Shown: positions 15,951 through 25,340, numbered from the stretch's first letter. The stretch: DNA of 64,000 nucleotides from Marinibacterium sp. (GCA_025800215.1 JAOXSC010000195.1:27466-91465), one strand, 5' to 3'. Numbers and translations are program-made. Notes: generated by a model from the sequence alone, not told the origin.

Positions 15951-16270
15951 AACCGATGAACCAAAAGGCCGAACGCGTCCAGCAGGCCGCGGCCGAAGAC
16001 AAGATGGACGAGGTCCGCGCCATGCAGACCGTCACCGCAGGCTGCGCCACCACCTTTGATCCGGGCTGGGAGGTCGACCCCTTTGGCGGCGTGGCCGCGC
16101 TCTGCCAGCCGATGGAGGCCGACCTTTACGGCTGTTCCGATCCCTGCTGGTGGCCCGCGCAGGTGCCCGACATCATGGTCAACCACAAGGAATGGGGCGA
16201 CGGGGCCGAAAATGCCGCGCGCGACTGGCGCTCGCTTGGGGCCACCTATCCCGATGATGCCGACACCTGA
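15947..16270 (+). CDS. qhpC: Quinohemoprotein amine dehydrogenase gamma subunit precursor (CTQ peptide)
   Basis: The 107-residue RiPP-like precursor becomes the catalytic small subunit. From the known P. denitrificans structure, cross-links join Cys7-Glu16, Cys27-Asp33 and Cys41-Asp49, and Cys37-Trp43 form the cysteine tryptophylquinone. With an offset of 26 every one of these residues is present: Cys33, Glu42, Cys53, Asp59, Cys63, Cys67, Trp69 and Asp75. The first ~26 residues are a charged leader without a Sec signal, expected to be removed by QhpE and exported through QhpF. It overlaps qhpD by four bases. Confidence 0.96.
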   Translation: MKPMNQKAERVQQAAAEDKMDEVRAMQTVTAGCATTFDPGWEVDPFGGVAALCQPMEADLYGCSDPCWWPAQVPDIMVNHKEWGDGAENAARDWRSLGATYPDDADT

Positions 16271-16282
16271 GGAGATCCGAAC

Positions 16283-17362
16283 ATGAGAAATCTGCTGACT
16301 GCCGCCGCCTGCGTGCTGACCAGTGCCATGCCGGCCCTTGCGGGGGATCTGCTGGTGACGGTGGCGCGCCCGGACAATCTGTATGTCTTCGACGCCGAAG
16401 CCCGCGCGGTCAAGACCGATTGCGCACTGGGCCACAACGTGATCCCCGGCGTGATCGCCATGTCGCCCGACAACACCATCGCCTATGTGCTGGTGAACCG
16501 CTGGGAAGACGTGGTGGGCGTGAATATCGAAACCTGCGAACAGGTGTTCTTTGCCCGCCAGTCTTCGGACGACGTGACGCGCCGCTCGATCGCGTCGCTG
16601 GCGGTGTCCAAGGACGGATCGCAGCTTTATACCGTGCGCAACCCGGTGCGCAAATCGGTGGACCGCTACGAAGTCCTGCCGGCCGAATTTGCCGTCTACG
16701 ACACCGGGTCGGGGATGGATGCACAGCCCATCGCCGTGCACCCTGCGCCGCGCCGGTCGACGCTGCTGGCCACCGATCGCAAGGGTGATGCCTATATCGC
16801 GGGGCATGACGTCTTCCGCATCGACCCCGCCAGCGGTGAAACCGAGGTCGCCATCGCCAATGCCAATTGGGACAGACCCACCTACAGCCCGCCGGACGTG
16901 CTGGCCTTCTGGCCCACGGGCAGCCAGAATGACGAGCTGATGCTGATGTATACGGCGGCGCTCTTTACCGATGAAACGCAGGAAGAGCTGGCCGATTTCG
17001 TCTGGGGCTATCAGTCCGTGGATCTGACTACCGGCGAAACCGAGATTGCCGATTTTGCATCCGTCGAAGTGCTGATGTTCTCGGGCGTGCGCACCGACAA
17101 GGACCCCAAGCACCTCTATGGCGTCTACACGCAGCTGTCCAAGCACAACCTGGAAACCCAGGAACTGGTGAAACGCGTCGACCTTCCGCACACCTATTAC
17201 GTCATCAACATCTCGAGCGATGGCAAAGAGGTCTACCTGGGCGGAACCAATGATGACATCGGTGTCTATGACACCGAAACGCTGGAACGGATCGGCGAAA
17301 TGCGCGTCCCGTCGGGCGGTGACATGTCGATCTCGACGCTGCAGGTGATCCCGCAGGGATGA
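16283..17362 (+). CDS. qhpB: Quinohemoprotein amine dehydrogenase beta subunit (beta-propeller)
   Basis: The 359-residue periplasmic subunit has a signal peptide ending 'AMPALA' and a repeated propeller pattern ('PDNTIAYVLVNRWEDVVGV', 'SKDGSQLYTV', 'SSDGKEVYLGG'), as known for the QHNDH beta subunit, which forms part of the active-site cavity with QhpC. A GGAG ribosome site precedes the ATG, 12 bases after qhpC. The stop overlaps the qhpF start (ATGA). Confidence 0.95.
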   Translation: MRNLLTAAACVLTSAMPALAGDLLVTVARPDNLYVFDAEARAVKTDCALGHNVIPGVIAMSPDNTIAYVLVNRWEDVVGVNIETCEQVFFARQSSDDVTRRSIASLAVSKDGSQLYTVRNPVRKSVDRYEVLPAEFAVYDTGSGMDAQPIAVHPAPRRSTLLATDRKGDAYIAGHDVFRIDPASGETEVAIANANWDRPTYSPPDVLAFWPTGSQNDELMLMYTAALFTDETQEELADFVWGYQSVDLTTGETEIADFASVEVLMFSGVRTDKDPKHLYGVYTQLSKHNLETQELVKRVDLPHTYYVINISSDGKEVYLGGTNDDIGVYDTETLERIGEMRVPSGGDMSISTLQVIPQG

Positions 17363-19101
17363 GCGACAGCCTGACCGCGATACCCCAAACCGGGGGGCGC
17401 CCACCGGCGCCCCCCTGGCCCGTGCGGATGGCACAGTCGGCGGCGGTGCGTCTGTTTGGTGCGTCTGCGGCGCAGTGGCTGGTGCCGGTGCTGAACCCCT
17501 ATCTGGGCCAGCTTGGGCGGCTGTTGCTGCTGGGGCTGGTGGCGGCGGGGATCGGGCTGGTCCCGCCTTATCTGAGCAAGCTTCTCATTGATCAGGGGCT
17601 GATGGCAGCCAACAGCCAGGCGCTGATCTTCTGGGCGGGGATGCTGTTTGCCGTGGGGCTGACGGCGGTGGCGCTTGGTGCGCTCAACAACATTCTTCAC
17701 ATGCGGGCATCGGTGCGGATGCTGGCCGATCTGCGGGGCCAGCTCATGCAGGCGCTGATTGCCAAACCGCAGGGCTGGTTTGCCGGGCACCGCGCCGGAG
17801 AGCTTCTGGCGCGCGTCGATGGCGATGCGGGCGAGGTGCAGAAATTTGCCTTCAACGCCGTGCTTGGGGGCACGTCATCGCTGGTGCGGCTGGTGGGTGG
17901 CACCACCATGCTGATGGTGCTGAACTGGAAACTGGGGCTGATCGCGGCCCTTCTGGCGCCGATCGAGCTGGTGTTTCTGGCCTGGGCGCGGCCGCACACC
18001 ACACGGCTGGCAGGCCGGGTGCGCGGGGCGCGCGGACAATTCACCGCCGGCCTCTCCGAAGCGCTGCACGGCCTGCCCGCGCTGCAGGTCGCGGGCGGCA
18101 CCGACTGGGCGCAGGCGCGCAGCAGCGGCGATCAGGACGCTTTGAACGACCAGCTTCTGGTGCAGCAGCGCTGGCTGGAATTCACCCGTGCGGTGCCGCA
18201 GATCCTGTCGGCCAGCATGCGCGCCTGCATTTTTGTGGCGGGCGGGATCATGGTCATCCGGGGCGACTGGCCCCTGGGATCGCTGATCGCCTTTGTTGCC
18301 TATGTCGGGTTCATGATCGGGCCGATGCAGTCGCTTCTGGGGCTGTGGCACGCGCAGGCGCGCGCCAAGGTGGCGCTGCAGCGGCTTGACGGGCTGTTGC
18401 AGGGCGCGCCGGGCGCGGATGCGGTGGATGGGCCTGACCCGGCGGATGGCGGGCTGCGGCTCGACGCGGTGCAGCTGCAGCGCAACGGGGCCATGATCGG
18501 GCCGGTAACGTGTGACATCCCGCAGGGCTGCAAACTGGCGCTGACCGGGCCCAGTGGCACCGGCAAGACCAGCCTGCTGATGGCGCTGTCGGGCTGGGGC
18601 GCTGTGACAGGCGGTCAGATCCGGCTGGGGGGCGTCCCGCTGGATGCGCTCAGCCTGTCGCAGCTGCGGGCGCGCGTGGCCTTTGTGTCGCAGCGCCCTT
18701 TTGTGGCGCGGGGCAGCCTGCGCGACAATCTCTTCCTGCCGACCACGATGCAGGACAATCCCGACACCGATGCCCGGATCTGGACCCTGCTGGATGAACT
18801 GGGGCTGGCCGAACGCTTTCGCTCGGCCGGGGGGCTCGATGCGATGCTGGGCGAAAACGGCCTGACCCTGTCGGGGGGCGAACGCCAGCGCCTGTGCCTG
18901 CTGCGCGCGCTCATGCGCGGCTTTGACATCCTGATCCTGGACGAGGCACTGTCCGAGGTCGATGCCGACCGTGTGGCCCGGATCATCGCCTTTATCGACC
19001 GCGGCTATGGCCAGAGCACGCGCATCATCACCACCCATTCGGCAACGGATGCCTATGGCGCTTTTGACCAGGTGCTCGATCTCAGCGAGCGGCCCGCATG
19101 A
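17359..19101 (+). CDS. qhpF: ABC exporter for the QhpC precursor
   Basis: The 580-residue fused membrane/ATPase protein has a transmembrane domain at residues ~40-330 with several hydrophobic segments, then an ATPase domain: Walker A 'GPSGTGKTS', signature 'LSGGERQRL', Walker B 'ILILDEALSEVD' and switch His in 'ITTHSATDA'. In Paracoccus QhpF exports the modified QhpC to the periplasm. ATGA overlaps at both ends (with qhpB and qhpE) tie it to the operon. Confidence 0.92.
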   Translation: MSDSLTAIPQTGGRPPAPPWPVRMAQSAAVRLFGASAAQWLVPVLNPYLGQLGRLLLLGLVAAGIGLVPPYLSKLLIDQGLMAANSQALIFWAGMLFAVGLTAVALGALNNILHMRASVRMLADLRGQLMQALIAKPQGWFAGHRAGELLARVDGDAGEVQKFAFNAVLGGTSSLVRLVGGTTMLMVLNWKLGLIAALLAPIELVFLAWARPHTTRLAGRVRGARGQFTAGLSEALHGLPALQVAGGTDWAQARSSGDQDALNDQLLVQQRWLEFTRAVPQILSASMRACIFVAGGIMVIRGDWPLGSLIAFVAYVGFMIGPMQSLLGLWHAQARAKVALQRLDGLLQGAPGADAVDGPDPADGGLRLDAVQLQRNGAMIGPVTCDIPQGCKLALTGPSGTGKTSLLMALSGWGAVTGGQIRLGGVPLDALSLSQLRARVAFVSQRPFVARGSLRDNLFLPTTMQDNPDTDARIWTLLDELGLAERFRSAGGLDAMLGENGLTLSGGERQRLCLLRALMRGFDILILDEALSEVDADRVARIIAFIDRGYGQSTRIITTHSATDAYGAFDQVLDLSERPA

Positions 19102-19733
19102 CGCGGTTGGCGCTGATCGACGGGCCGTTGCCTGCGGGGTTTGCCGGGCTTGACCTGCAGCACGCCTGTTGCGATCTGCACCCGCGCGCCGCCCAAAGCC
19201 CGGCCGCCCGGCATGCCCGGCAGATGGCGCTGGCCGCAGCCCAGGGGGCGGGGGATCTGCGCATCGACAATTACGTGGTCTTTCCCGGCAAGCTGGCCAC
19301 CAGCACCCGCGCGATCTGCGACGCGCTGGATGCGGCGCGGCAGGGCGCGGCGGATGTGGTTCTGTGTGCGCTTGGCATGGCGCATCCCGCCCCGGTGCTG
19401 GCGGCGGCGGTGGCGGCGGTGCTGGACAGCGGAAAACAGATCATCGCGTCGGCCTCGGCGCGTGGGGGGGCGGTCTATCCGGCGGGGTTTGACGGGGTCA
19501 TCGCGGTGCAGGGCGACGCGCGCTGCGGCCCGTCCGACTGGTCGCATCTGGACCTGCCGCAGGCACAGTTCGGGGCCTGCGCCCGTGGCGGAGATCCGCA
19601 GATCCGGGGGGCCAGCGTGGCAGCGGCGCATTTTGCCGGGCTCTACCTGCGTGAAGAGCGCGCCGGGCGCCACCACGCCATGGCGCGGGGTGCGCGGTTT
19701 CAGGGCCGTGAACGGATCACCGGGCCGCGCTGA
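19098..19733 (+). CDS. qhpE: Subtilisin-like protease that trims the QhpC leader
   Basis: The 211-residue compact subtilase-type protein has a candidate triad: Asp8 in 'LALIDGPLP', His39 in 'AARHARQMA' and Ser173 in 'RGASVAAAHFAG'. It is much smaller than secreted subtilisins and has no signal peptide, consistent with the known cytoplasmic QhpE that removes the QhpC leader after cross-linking. It overlaps qhpF by four bases and is the last gene of the operon, ending 22 bases from the convergent TCD1 gene. Confidence 0.87.
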   Translation: MTRLALIDGPLPAGFAGLDLQHACCDLHPRAAQSPAARHARQMALAAAQGAGDLRIDNYVVFPGKLATSTRAICDALDAARQGAADVVLCALGMAHPAPVLAAAVAAVLDSGKQIIASASARGGAVYPAGFDGVIAVQGDARCGPSDWSHLDLPQAQFGACARGGDPQIRGASVAAAHFAGLYLREERAGRHHAMARGARFQGRERITGPR

Positions 19734-19755
19734 ACCGGGAACGTCTTGGGCCGGA

Positions 19756-20088
19756 TCAGACCTGACGCCGGAACACGATCTTCATGCTTGATGTTGCCTT
19801 GGCGCCGACGCCCACACCCATGAACCCGACCTTGCCATCGGCGCCGATCTGCACGGCGATTTCCACGGTATCCAGCGCCACATCGCCCACAGCGGCGGCA
19901 TTGGCGGCCTCGATCATGGATGACACGTTTTCGACAAAGGCGGCCACGTTGCGCTCCATCAGGTCGGTGCTGACCTCGACCGCCTGGGCAAGCCGGTCGG
20001 AGCCGGGCCCACCACGGGCCGAGGTGGGCCGTCCGACAGGCAGCGCATCGGCGTCGGCGGTGAAGATGACAACCTTGTCAGCGGTCAT
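19756..20088 (-). CDS. Trypsin-co-occurring domain (TCD1, CU044_2847-like) protein
   Basis: The 110-residue protein fits the trypsin-co-occurring domain 1 pattern: an N-terminal strand ('KVVIFTA'), a central helix ('STDLMERNVAAFVENVSSM'), then 'VEIAVQIGADGKVGFMGVG' and a last strand 'SSMKIVFRR'. These small domains are found beside peptidase domains in predicted bacterial conflict systems; their biochemical role is not established. It overlaps the upstream CHAT gene by 11 bases, so the pair is one operon. The ATG at 20088 has AGGAGA just upstream. Confidence 0.7.
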   Translation of the reverse strand: MTADKVVIFTADADALPVGRPTSARGGPGSDRLAQAVEVSTDLMERNVAAFVENVSSMIEAANAAAVGDVALDTVEIAVQIGADGKVGFMGVGVGAKATSSMKIVFRRQV

Positions 20089-23000
20089 GGCAGGTCTCCT
20101 TTTCGGGGTCGCTTGGGGGATCTGAAGGCAGGCCGAAATGCTGGAACGCAGCCCAGTAGAGGGGGGCCTGAAACGGGGTTTCCGGCCCGTCAAAGGCATG
20201 GGACAGCCAGCGTTCCTGCTCGGCCAGCGCGCGGCGTCCGGGCAGGGTGCCGGGATCCGGTGCAAGGCGTGCCAGCCGGGCCAGATGGCTGCGGGCATCG
20301 CGCGCGCTGAGGTCGCGCAGCCAGTGGCCCGCCCGGCTGGTGGCGCGCGCAGGTGGCATGCCGGCTGCGATCAGCTGCAGCAGGCGCGAAACATAAAGGC
20401 AGGTCGCCAGATCGTCGACGCGCCAGGCCGGGGCGATCACGGACGCAAGCCCCGCCGCCCGCAGGATCGCGGGAAAGCCGAACGGTTCGTCGGAATTGCT
20501 GCGTTGCGCCAGACCGGCTTCGCAGCATGACAGGATCATGAGGGGCGCCGACAGGTCGCGTTCCGACATCAGGTCCGCCAGCGTCAGAGGACCGTCGGCA
20601 AAGGCCAGCGATGACGCCCAGGGATTGTCGGGCAGAAACTGGCCATGCGCCGACACCAGCACCGGATCCGCGCCTGCAAGGGCTGCGCTGAACGCCGCGC
20701 GCGTGGCGTCGGGGCCCATGGCCGTTTCGGCCCGATCCAGCAGCCCCGGTTCCAGCCTTGCAAAGGGCAGATCGCCCGCCGGATCCAGAAACAGGCGCGG
20801 CGCGCCGGTGCCGGGGGGCGCAGGGCGACCCTGAAGATCTGCCAGCGTGTCGATGATCGACACCTCGTCAAACAGCTCGGACAGGCAGGCGCCCCCCGGC
20901 AGCCGCGCCTGCGCCAGCGGCAGTGACCGCATCACCCGGTGCGGCACGATCACGATCTGGCGCCCGCCTGCGCGCAGCTCGGGCGCCAGATGATCCAGCA
21001 GGCTGCCCAACCGGTCGAGCATCAGCCCGCCCATGGTTTCGGCCGCGCCCAGCAGAAGCTCGGGCGGGGCGCCGCGTGCGGCCAGCGCCTGTTGCACGCC
21101 CCGGTCCAGAGACCAGTCGGTCAGCTCTTCCCAGGGGAAATAGACGTTGTCGCGGAACCGGTCATACCCGGCCCCGTCCTGCGTCCGGTATGACACGTCC
21201 CCCTTTGGCCCTGCGATGCGCAGCAGCATGATCCCGTCCGAACTGCAAAAGAGCGACAGCACCAGCCGGCCGGGATGCGCCCGCACCCAGGCCCGCGCGC
21301 CGTCAACTGCGGGGTCCATGCAGTCTGCCTGCAGGTGGCGCGCGTGATCCGATTTGCACCCTTGGGTCAACAGCCGCATCATCCGTCCCTTGGCCGCTTC
21401 GGCAAAGGCAAGCGCCTCGGTCGCCGGGCGACCGGCCCGCTGCATGCAACGCAGGCCCAGCCCGTCAAGGCGGCTCCATTCCTGCAACATCGACACCCAG
21501 ACGCGCGGATCGGCGTCCCCTCTGGTCAGCAGCTGTTGCAGGGCAGCAATGGCGCCCTGGCAGATGTCATGTGCGGCCTGCGCATCGCCCTGATCGAGCG
21601 CGATGCGTGCGCGCAGCCCCGCGATGCGCACCGTGTCAAAGCTGCCTGCCCCGGCGTCGGTCATCAGATCCAGCGCGCTTTGCAGGGCGGTGGCGGCGGC
21701 GTCCGGGCGCTGTAGGGCAAGCAGAATGCGCCCGCGATTGCTGTGCAGCATCGGGCCAAAGCGGGACGCGTCGTCGGGCTGGGCGGCGATGGCGCTGTCG
21801 ATGGCGGCCAGCGCGTCTGTCATCCGGTCGAGATCGCGCAACGTGTTGTAATAGGAATTCCAGAACAGGCAGCGCGTGGCCGCGTCCTGTTCGGCGATCC
21901 GGTCCTGCAGATCCTCATGCGCGCGCAGAGCGGCGCGCAGGTCGCGCTGTTCGGACAGGCGCATGGCGCGTTCCAGCCGCAGGTCGAACCCGTCGCTGGC
22001 GGGCAGATCGGACAGAAGCTCATCAAGCACGCGCAGCGCTTCGTGCGGCTGCGACACGGCGCTGAGGATCATGTTATACCGCAGCCCGATGGCGCGGATC
22101 TGGTCGGGATCCCCCACCACCTTGGCCGCAGCAAAACCGGCCTGCAGCGCGCTGCGGGCCCGGCCCAGGCTGCCAAGCCCCAGATCGGCGCTCAGCCCCA
22201 TATGCACCGCGTGATCGAGCATACGCGTCAGCAGATCGCGCAGCCGGGCCTGATCGCCGCTGTTGCCCGCGGCGCGCTTGAGCTTGAACGCGCGCGCATA
22301 GGCATCAAAGGCCTGCGCCATGTCCAGCCCTTCGGGGCGCCCCGTCGCCTGACCCAGGGCCAGCCACAGATCGCCATGGCGGTCGGGATCAAGATCGGCG
22401 GGGGATGCGGCCGCCATGTCCAGCCCGCGCCGCGCCAGCCGCGCGGCTTTGCGCAGGTCCGAAGCCGATGGTGCGGGCGTGCCCGAGATGTGAAAGGAAA
22501 AGTCGGTCAGAAAGCCCGTCACCTCGGCCAGCGCATCGCGGGCGGCCTGCGGATCCTCGCCTGCATCGGCGGCGCATGAGACAAATTCAAGCCCGTAGTC
22601 CAGCGCATCCGAGGTGACCAGAGAGGCGCTGCGCAGCGCGCCAAAGCGCGCATGCAGCACTGCGGTATCCGCGCCTTGCCGCGCGAGGTGCCGGGCACGT
22701 GACAGGATGCTGTCGAAGTCGGCAGGCCCGTCGCCATCGGCGGTCAGGTCGATCAGCGAAAAAAGCAGCCTGTGCAGCGCGGCCGTGGGGCCGGGACCAG
22801 GAGTTGGGGCAGGGGTATCGCTTGCGATCATTTGGTGCAGGCGGGCCATCATCGGATGCGACATGCCAAGCGCCTGCGCGCGCTCAAGCGCGCGGGCGGC
22901 GCTGGCGTGGTCGCCGGTAAACCGGCCGTGCAGCACCGCCATGTTCCAGGGCAGGTCTGCGATTGTGGGGTCAAGCCGGCTGGCGGTGTCGAGCCGCCGC

Positions 23001-23233
23001 AGACAGGTGCTGCAGATCTCGGGCGGGGGGATGACCTGCAGCGCGTCGGCCAGTCGCATGCGATATTCCACGCTCGCCCCAAGCGCCACCGCCTGCGCCC
23101 GGCGCAGGGCGGCGCTGTCGGTGGTGGCGCGGGCGCGCGCCAGCAGATCGGCGGCGCGGACATAGCGCAGCGCGCGGATCTCGGCCTGGGATTGCGCGAG
23201 GCTGTCGGTCTCAAAGGGGCTTGGGCCGGTCAT
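20078..23233 (-). CDS. TPR-repeat CHAT-domain (caspase-like) protease
   Basis: The 1051-residue protein has an N-terminal ~700-residue helical array with TPR-like character and a C-terminal CHAT peptidase domain. The caspase-type dyad is visible as His863 in 'LVSAHGQFLPDNPW' and Cys904 in 'MILSCCEAGLA', followed by 'GFPAILRAAGLASVIAPAW' and the family's closing 'PLYWAAFQHFG'. CHAT proteases act in bacterial conflict and separase-like systems, usually activated through the repeat domain. I placed the start at ATG 23233 (GGACAG upstream); the frame is open to 23506 but overlaps nasT. Its partner is the TCD1 gene downstream. Confidence 0.88.
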   Translation of the reverse strand: MTGPSPFETDSLAQSQAEIRALRYVRAADLLARARATTDSAALRRAQAVALGASVEYRMRLADALQVIPPPEICSTCLRRLDTASRLDPTIADLPWNMAVLHGRFTGDHASAARALERAQALGMSHPMMARLHQMIASDTPAPTPGPGPTAALHRLLFSLIDLTADGDGPADFDSILSRARHLARQGADTAVLHARFGALRSASLVTSDALDYGLEFVSCAADAGEDPQAARDALAEVTGFLTDFSFHISGTPAPSASDLRKAARLARRGLDMAAASPADLDPDRHGDLWLALGQATGRPEGLDMAQAFDAYARAFKLKRAAGNSGDQARLRDLLTRMLDHAVHMGLSADLGLGSLGRARSALQAGFAAAKVVGDPDQIRAIGLRYNMILSAVSQPHEALRVLDELLSDLPASDGFDLRLERAMRLSEQRDLRAALRAHEDLQDRIAEQDAATRCLFWNSYYNTLRDLDRMTDALAAIDSAIAAQPDDASRFGPMLHSNRGRILLALQRPDAAATALQSALDLMTDAGAGSFDTVRIAGLRARIALDQGDAQAAHDICQGAIAALQQLLTRGDADPRVWVSMLQEWSRLDGLGLRCMQRAGRPATEALAFAEAAKGRMMRLLTQGCKSDHARHLQADCMDPAVDGARAWVRAHPGRLVLSLFCSSDGIMLLRIAGPKGDVSYRTQDGAGYDRFRDNVYFPWEELTDWSLDRGVQQALAARGAPPELLLGAAETMGGLMLDRLGSLLDHLAPELRAGGRQIVIVPHRVMRSLPLAQARLPGGACLSELFDEVSIIDTLADLQGRPAPPGTGAPRLFLDPAGDLPFARLEPGLLDRAETAMGPDATRAAFSAALAGADPVLVSAHGQFLPDNPWASSLAFADGPLTLADLMSERDLSAPLMILSCCEAGLAQRSNSDEPFGFPAILRAAGLASVIAPAWRVDDLATCLYVSRLLQLIAAGMPPARATSRAGHWLRDLSARDARSHLARLARLAPDPGTLPGRRALAEQERWLSHAFDGPETPFQAPLYWAAFQHFGLPSDPPSDPEKETCHDR

Positions 23234-23407
23234 GGGCTGTCCTTCGATGCGCGGGCGCAGTGTACCATGGATCGGTGCGGTCACGAATGGGCGGGGTTCT
23301 GCGCGAACTGGCTGAAAATTGGGCACTGCCCGTTTTTTCCGCAGCGTCCGTGGGGCTGGGCCGGGGTGGTGCCTTGTCCTTGGGGGCGGCCGTGATGACA
23401 TGGGGCA

Positions 23408-23992
23408 ATGGCTGACCCATTGACCATTGTTGTTGTCGAAGAAGACCGCGAACGTGCCATCGGCATTGTCGATGCGCTGCACGCATCGGGATCGTATGAG
23501 GTGCATGTGCTTGGCAATGTATCAAGCGTGGCGCGCAAGATCGCGGCGCTGGCGCCGGATGTGGTGCTGATCGACATCGACAACCCCACGCGCGACATGC
23601 TCGAAGAGCTGACGCTGGCCTCGGGCCCGATGGAGCGTCCGGTGGCGATGTTCGTGTCGGGGGCGGCGGGCGATCTTGCCAAATCCGCGATCGAGGCCGG
23701 GCTGTCGGCCTATGTGGTGGACGGGATGCAGCCCGACCGCCTTAAGCCGGTGCTGGATGCGGCCATCGCGCGGTTCGAAATGGTCCGCCAGATGCGCCGC
23801 GAACTGGCCGAAACCAAACGCGCATTGGAAGAACGCAAGGTGATCGACCGCGCCAAGGGTCTGCTGATGAAGGCGCGCGGCGTTGAAGAAGAAGAAGCCT
23901 ATGCCCTGCTGCGCAAGGCCGCGATGGACCAGGGCCGCCGGGTCGCCGAAGTGGCCGAAGCGCTGGTGACCGCGTCGGGGCTGTTGTCATGA
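23408..23992 (+). CDS. nasT: ANTAR-domain antiterminator, NasT
   Basis: The 194-residue protein has an N-terminal receiver-like domain ('IVVVEEDRERA', 'VVLIDIDNPTRDMLEEL') and a C-terminal ANTAR RNA-binding domain ('ALEERKVIDRAKGLLMKARG', 'EEEAYALLRKAAMDQGRRVAEVAEAL'). NasT binds two-hairpin leader RNAs and prevents termination when nitrate or nitrite releases it from NasS. The next gene is nasS, with ATGA overlap, and a matching leader lies just downstream at 25277-25383. Confidence 0.93.
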   Translation: MADPLTIVVVEEDRERAIGIVDALHASGSYEVHVLGNVSSVARKIAALAPDVVLIDIDNPTRDMLEELTLASGPMERPVAMFVSGAAGDLAKSAIEAGLSAYVVDGMQPDRLKPVLDAAIARFEMVRQMRRELAETKRALEERKVIDRAKGLLMKARGVEEEEAYALLRKAAMDQGRRVAEVAEALVTASGLLS

Positions 23993-25176
23993 AGACGGTG
24001 ACGCTGCCTGTTGGATACATGCCGCTGGTGGATGCCGCGCCATTGATCATCGCCCATGAGATGGGTCTGGGCCGCGCCGAAGGGATCGAGCTTGACCTGA
24101 TCCCGGCGCCGTCCTGGTCGTCGGTGCGCGACATGCTGGCCTTTGGGCGGGTGGATGCCGCACATCTGCTGTCGCCTCTGCCGGTGGCGATGGCGCTTGG
24201 GCTGGGCGGGGTCACGCAGCCGATTTCGGCGGTGTCGGTGCTGTCGGTCAATGGCAATGTGATCGGGGTTGGGCGTGCTCTTGAGGACCGGTTGCGCGCT
24301 GCGGGCTATGGGTTCGATTTCCGCGATCCCTATACGGCCGCGACTGCGCTGGCGGCCGTGGCGGACCGGCCGTTGGTCTTTGGTGTGCCGTTTCCGTTTT
24401 CCATGCACGTGGAACTGCTGCACCACTGGCGCCGGGCCACTGCCCTGTCGGGGATCGAAATGGAGGTCCGCACCATCCCGCCGCCGCTGATGGCGCAGGC
24501 GCTGGCGCAGGGCGATGTGGATGCGTTCTGCGTGGGCGAACCCTGGGGGTCGGCATCGGTGGAATCGCAGGCCGGGGCCCTGTTGCTGCCGGGGTCGGCC
24601 ATCTGGGCCTTTTCGCCGGAAAAGGTTCTGGCGGTGCGCACTGAATGGGCCGAAACCGAACCGCATCTGCTGGGCAAGCTGATGCGCGCGGTCTGGCGCG
24701 CCGGGCGCTGGCTGAGCGCGCCCGAAAGCCGCACCGCCGCCGCCGAGATCCTGGCCCGCGATACCTATCTGGATCTGCCATCCGAACTGATCGACCGCGC
24801 ACTGTCGGGGCGGCTGACCATTTCGGGCCATGCCGAACAGCGCGAGGTGCCGGGGTTCCTGGAATTCCACAATGGTGCTGCGGGCTTTCCCTGGCGCAGC
24901 CAGGCCAAGTGGATCGCCGAACGTCTGGCCGCGCGCAACGGGCTGGACCCGAAGGTCGCCGCCGGTGCGGCCGCGCAGGTGTTTCGCAGCGACATTTACC
25001 GCAGCCATCTGGCCGGAACCCGCGCCGATCTGCCGGGGGCGTCGGAAAAGGTCGAAGGCGCGATTCGACAGGCCACGCCGGTGGCATCGCAGACCGGCGG
25101 CCTGTCGCTGCTGCCCGATATGTTCTTTGACGGCCATGTTTTTGATCCCGATCGTGTCCTGCGCACAAAAAACTAG
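23989..25176 (+). CDS. nasS: Nitrate/nitrite sensor, NasS (NrtA-like)
   Basis: The 395-residue protein of the NrtA/CmpA periplasmic-binding fold has no signal peptide, as expected for the cytoplasmic sensor NasS rather than a transport protein. Motifs: 'VGYMPLVDAAPLIIAHEMGL', 'LPVAMALGLGG' and 'FCVGEPWGSASVE'. NasS holds NasT inactive until nitrate or nitrite binds. It shares the nasT stop codon region (ATGA). Confidence 0.92.
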   Translation: MKTVTLPVGYMPLVDAAPLIIAHEMGLGRAEGIELDLIPAPSWSSVRDMLAFGRVDAAHLLSPLPVAMALGLGGVTQPISAVSVLSVNGNVIGVGRALEDRLRAAGYGFDFRDPYTAATALAAVADRPLVFGVPFPFSMHVELLHHWRRATALSGIEMEVRTIPPPLMAQALAQGDVDAFCVGEPWGSASVESQAGALLLPGSAIWAFSPEKVLAVRTEWAETEPHLLGKLMRAVWRAGRWLSAPESRTAAAEILARDTYLDLPSELIDRALSGRLTISGHAEQREVPGFLEFHNGAAGFPWRSQAKWIAERLAARNGLDPKVAAGAAAQVFRSDIYRSHLAGTRADLPGASEKVEGAIRQATPVASQTGGLSLLPDMFFDGHVFDPDRVLRTKN

Positions 25177-25276
25177 CGAACGGGCGCCGGATCGCCCGCA
25201 AATCCGCCCGCAATGCTGCAATGCAGCCAAAACGCTTGAAGCCGGGGCGGGCCGCTGTCATCGTGATGTCACAGGC

Positions 25277-25340
25277 GCACAATGGCGTGCACCGATCCAA
25301 ATTTTTCCCGAAGATCGGGATCGACCGAGCAAAGCCGCTC
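25277..25340 (+). promoter_or_regulatory. ANTAR-type dual hexaloop hairpins in the nrtA leader
   Basis: Two hairpins have six-base loops with A at position 1 and G at position 4, the NasT/ANTAR recognition rule. P1: stem GCAC (25277-25280), loop AATGGC (25281-25286), stem GTGC (25287-25290). P2: stem GAGC (25327-25330), loop AAAGCC (25331-25336), stem GCTC (25337-25340). The P2 loop and 3' arm overlap the 5' arm of the downstream terminator, so the two folds exclude each other. Confidence 0.8.

Noticed and set aside
25181..25198. Hairpin CGGGCG-N6-CGCCCG just after nasS, considered as a nasS terminator
   Set aside because: No T-run follows, and the real terminator lies at 25331-25387; it may be a minor structure only.
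25215..25227. GCTGCA-A-TGCAGC dyad upstream of nrtA, considered as an NtrC site
   Set aside because: It does not match the NtrC consensus (TGCAC-N5-GTGCA type) well enough, and no sigma-54 promoter was found near it.
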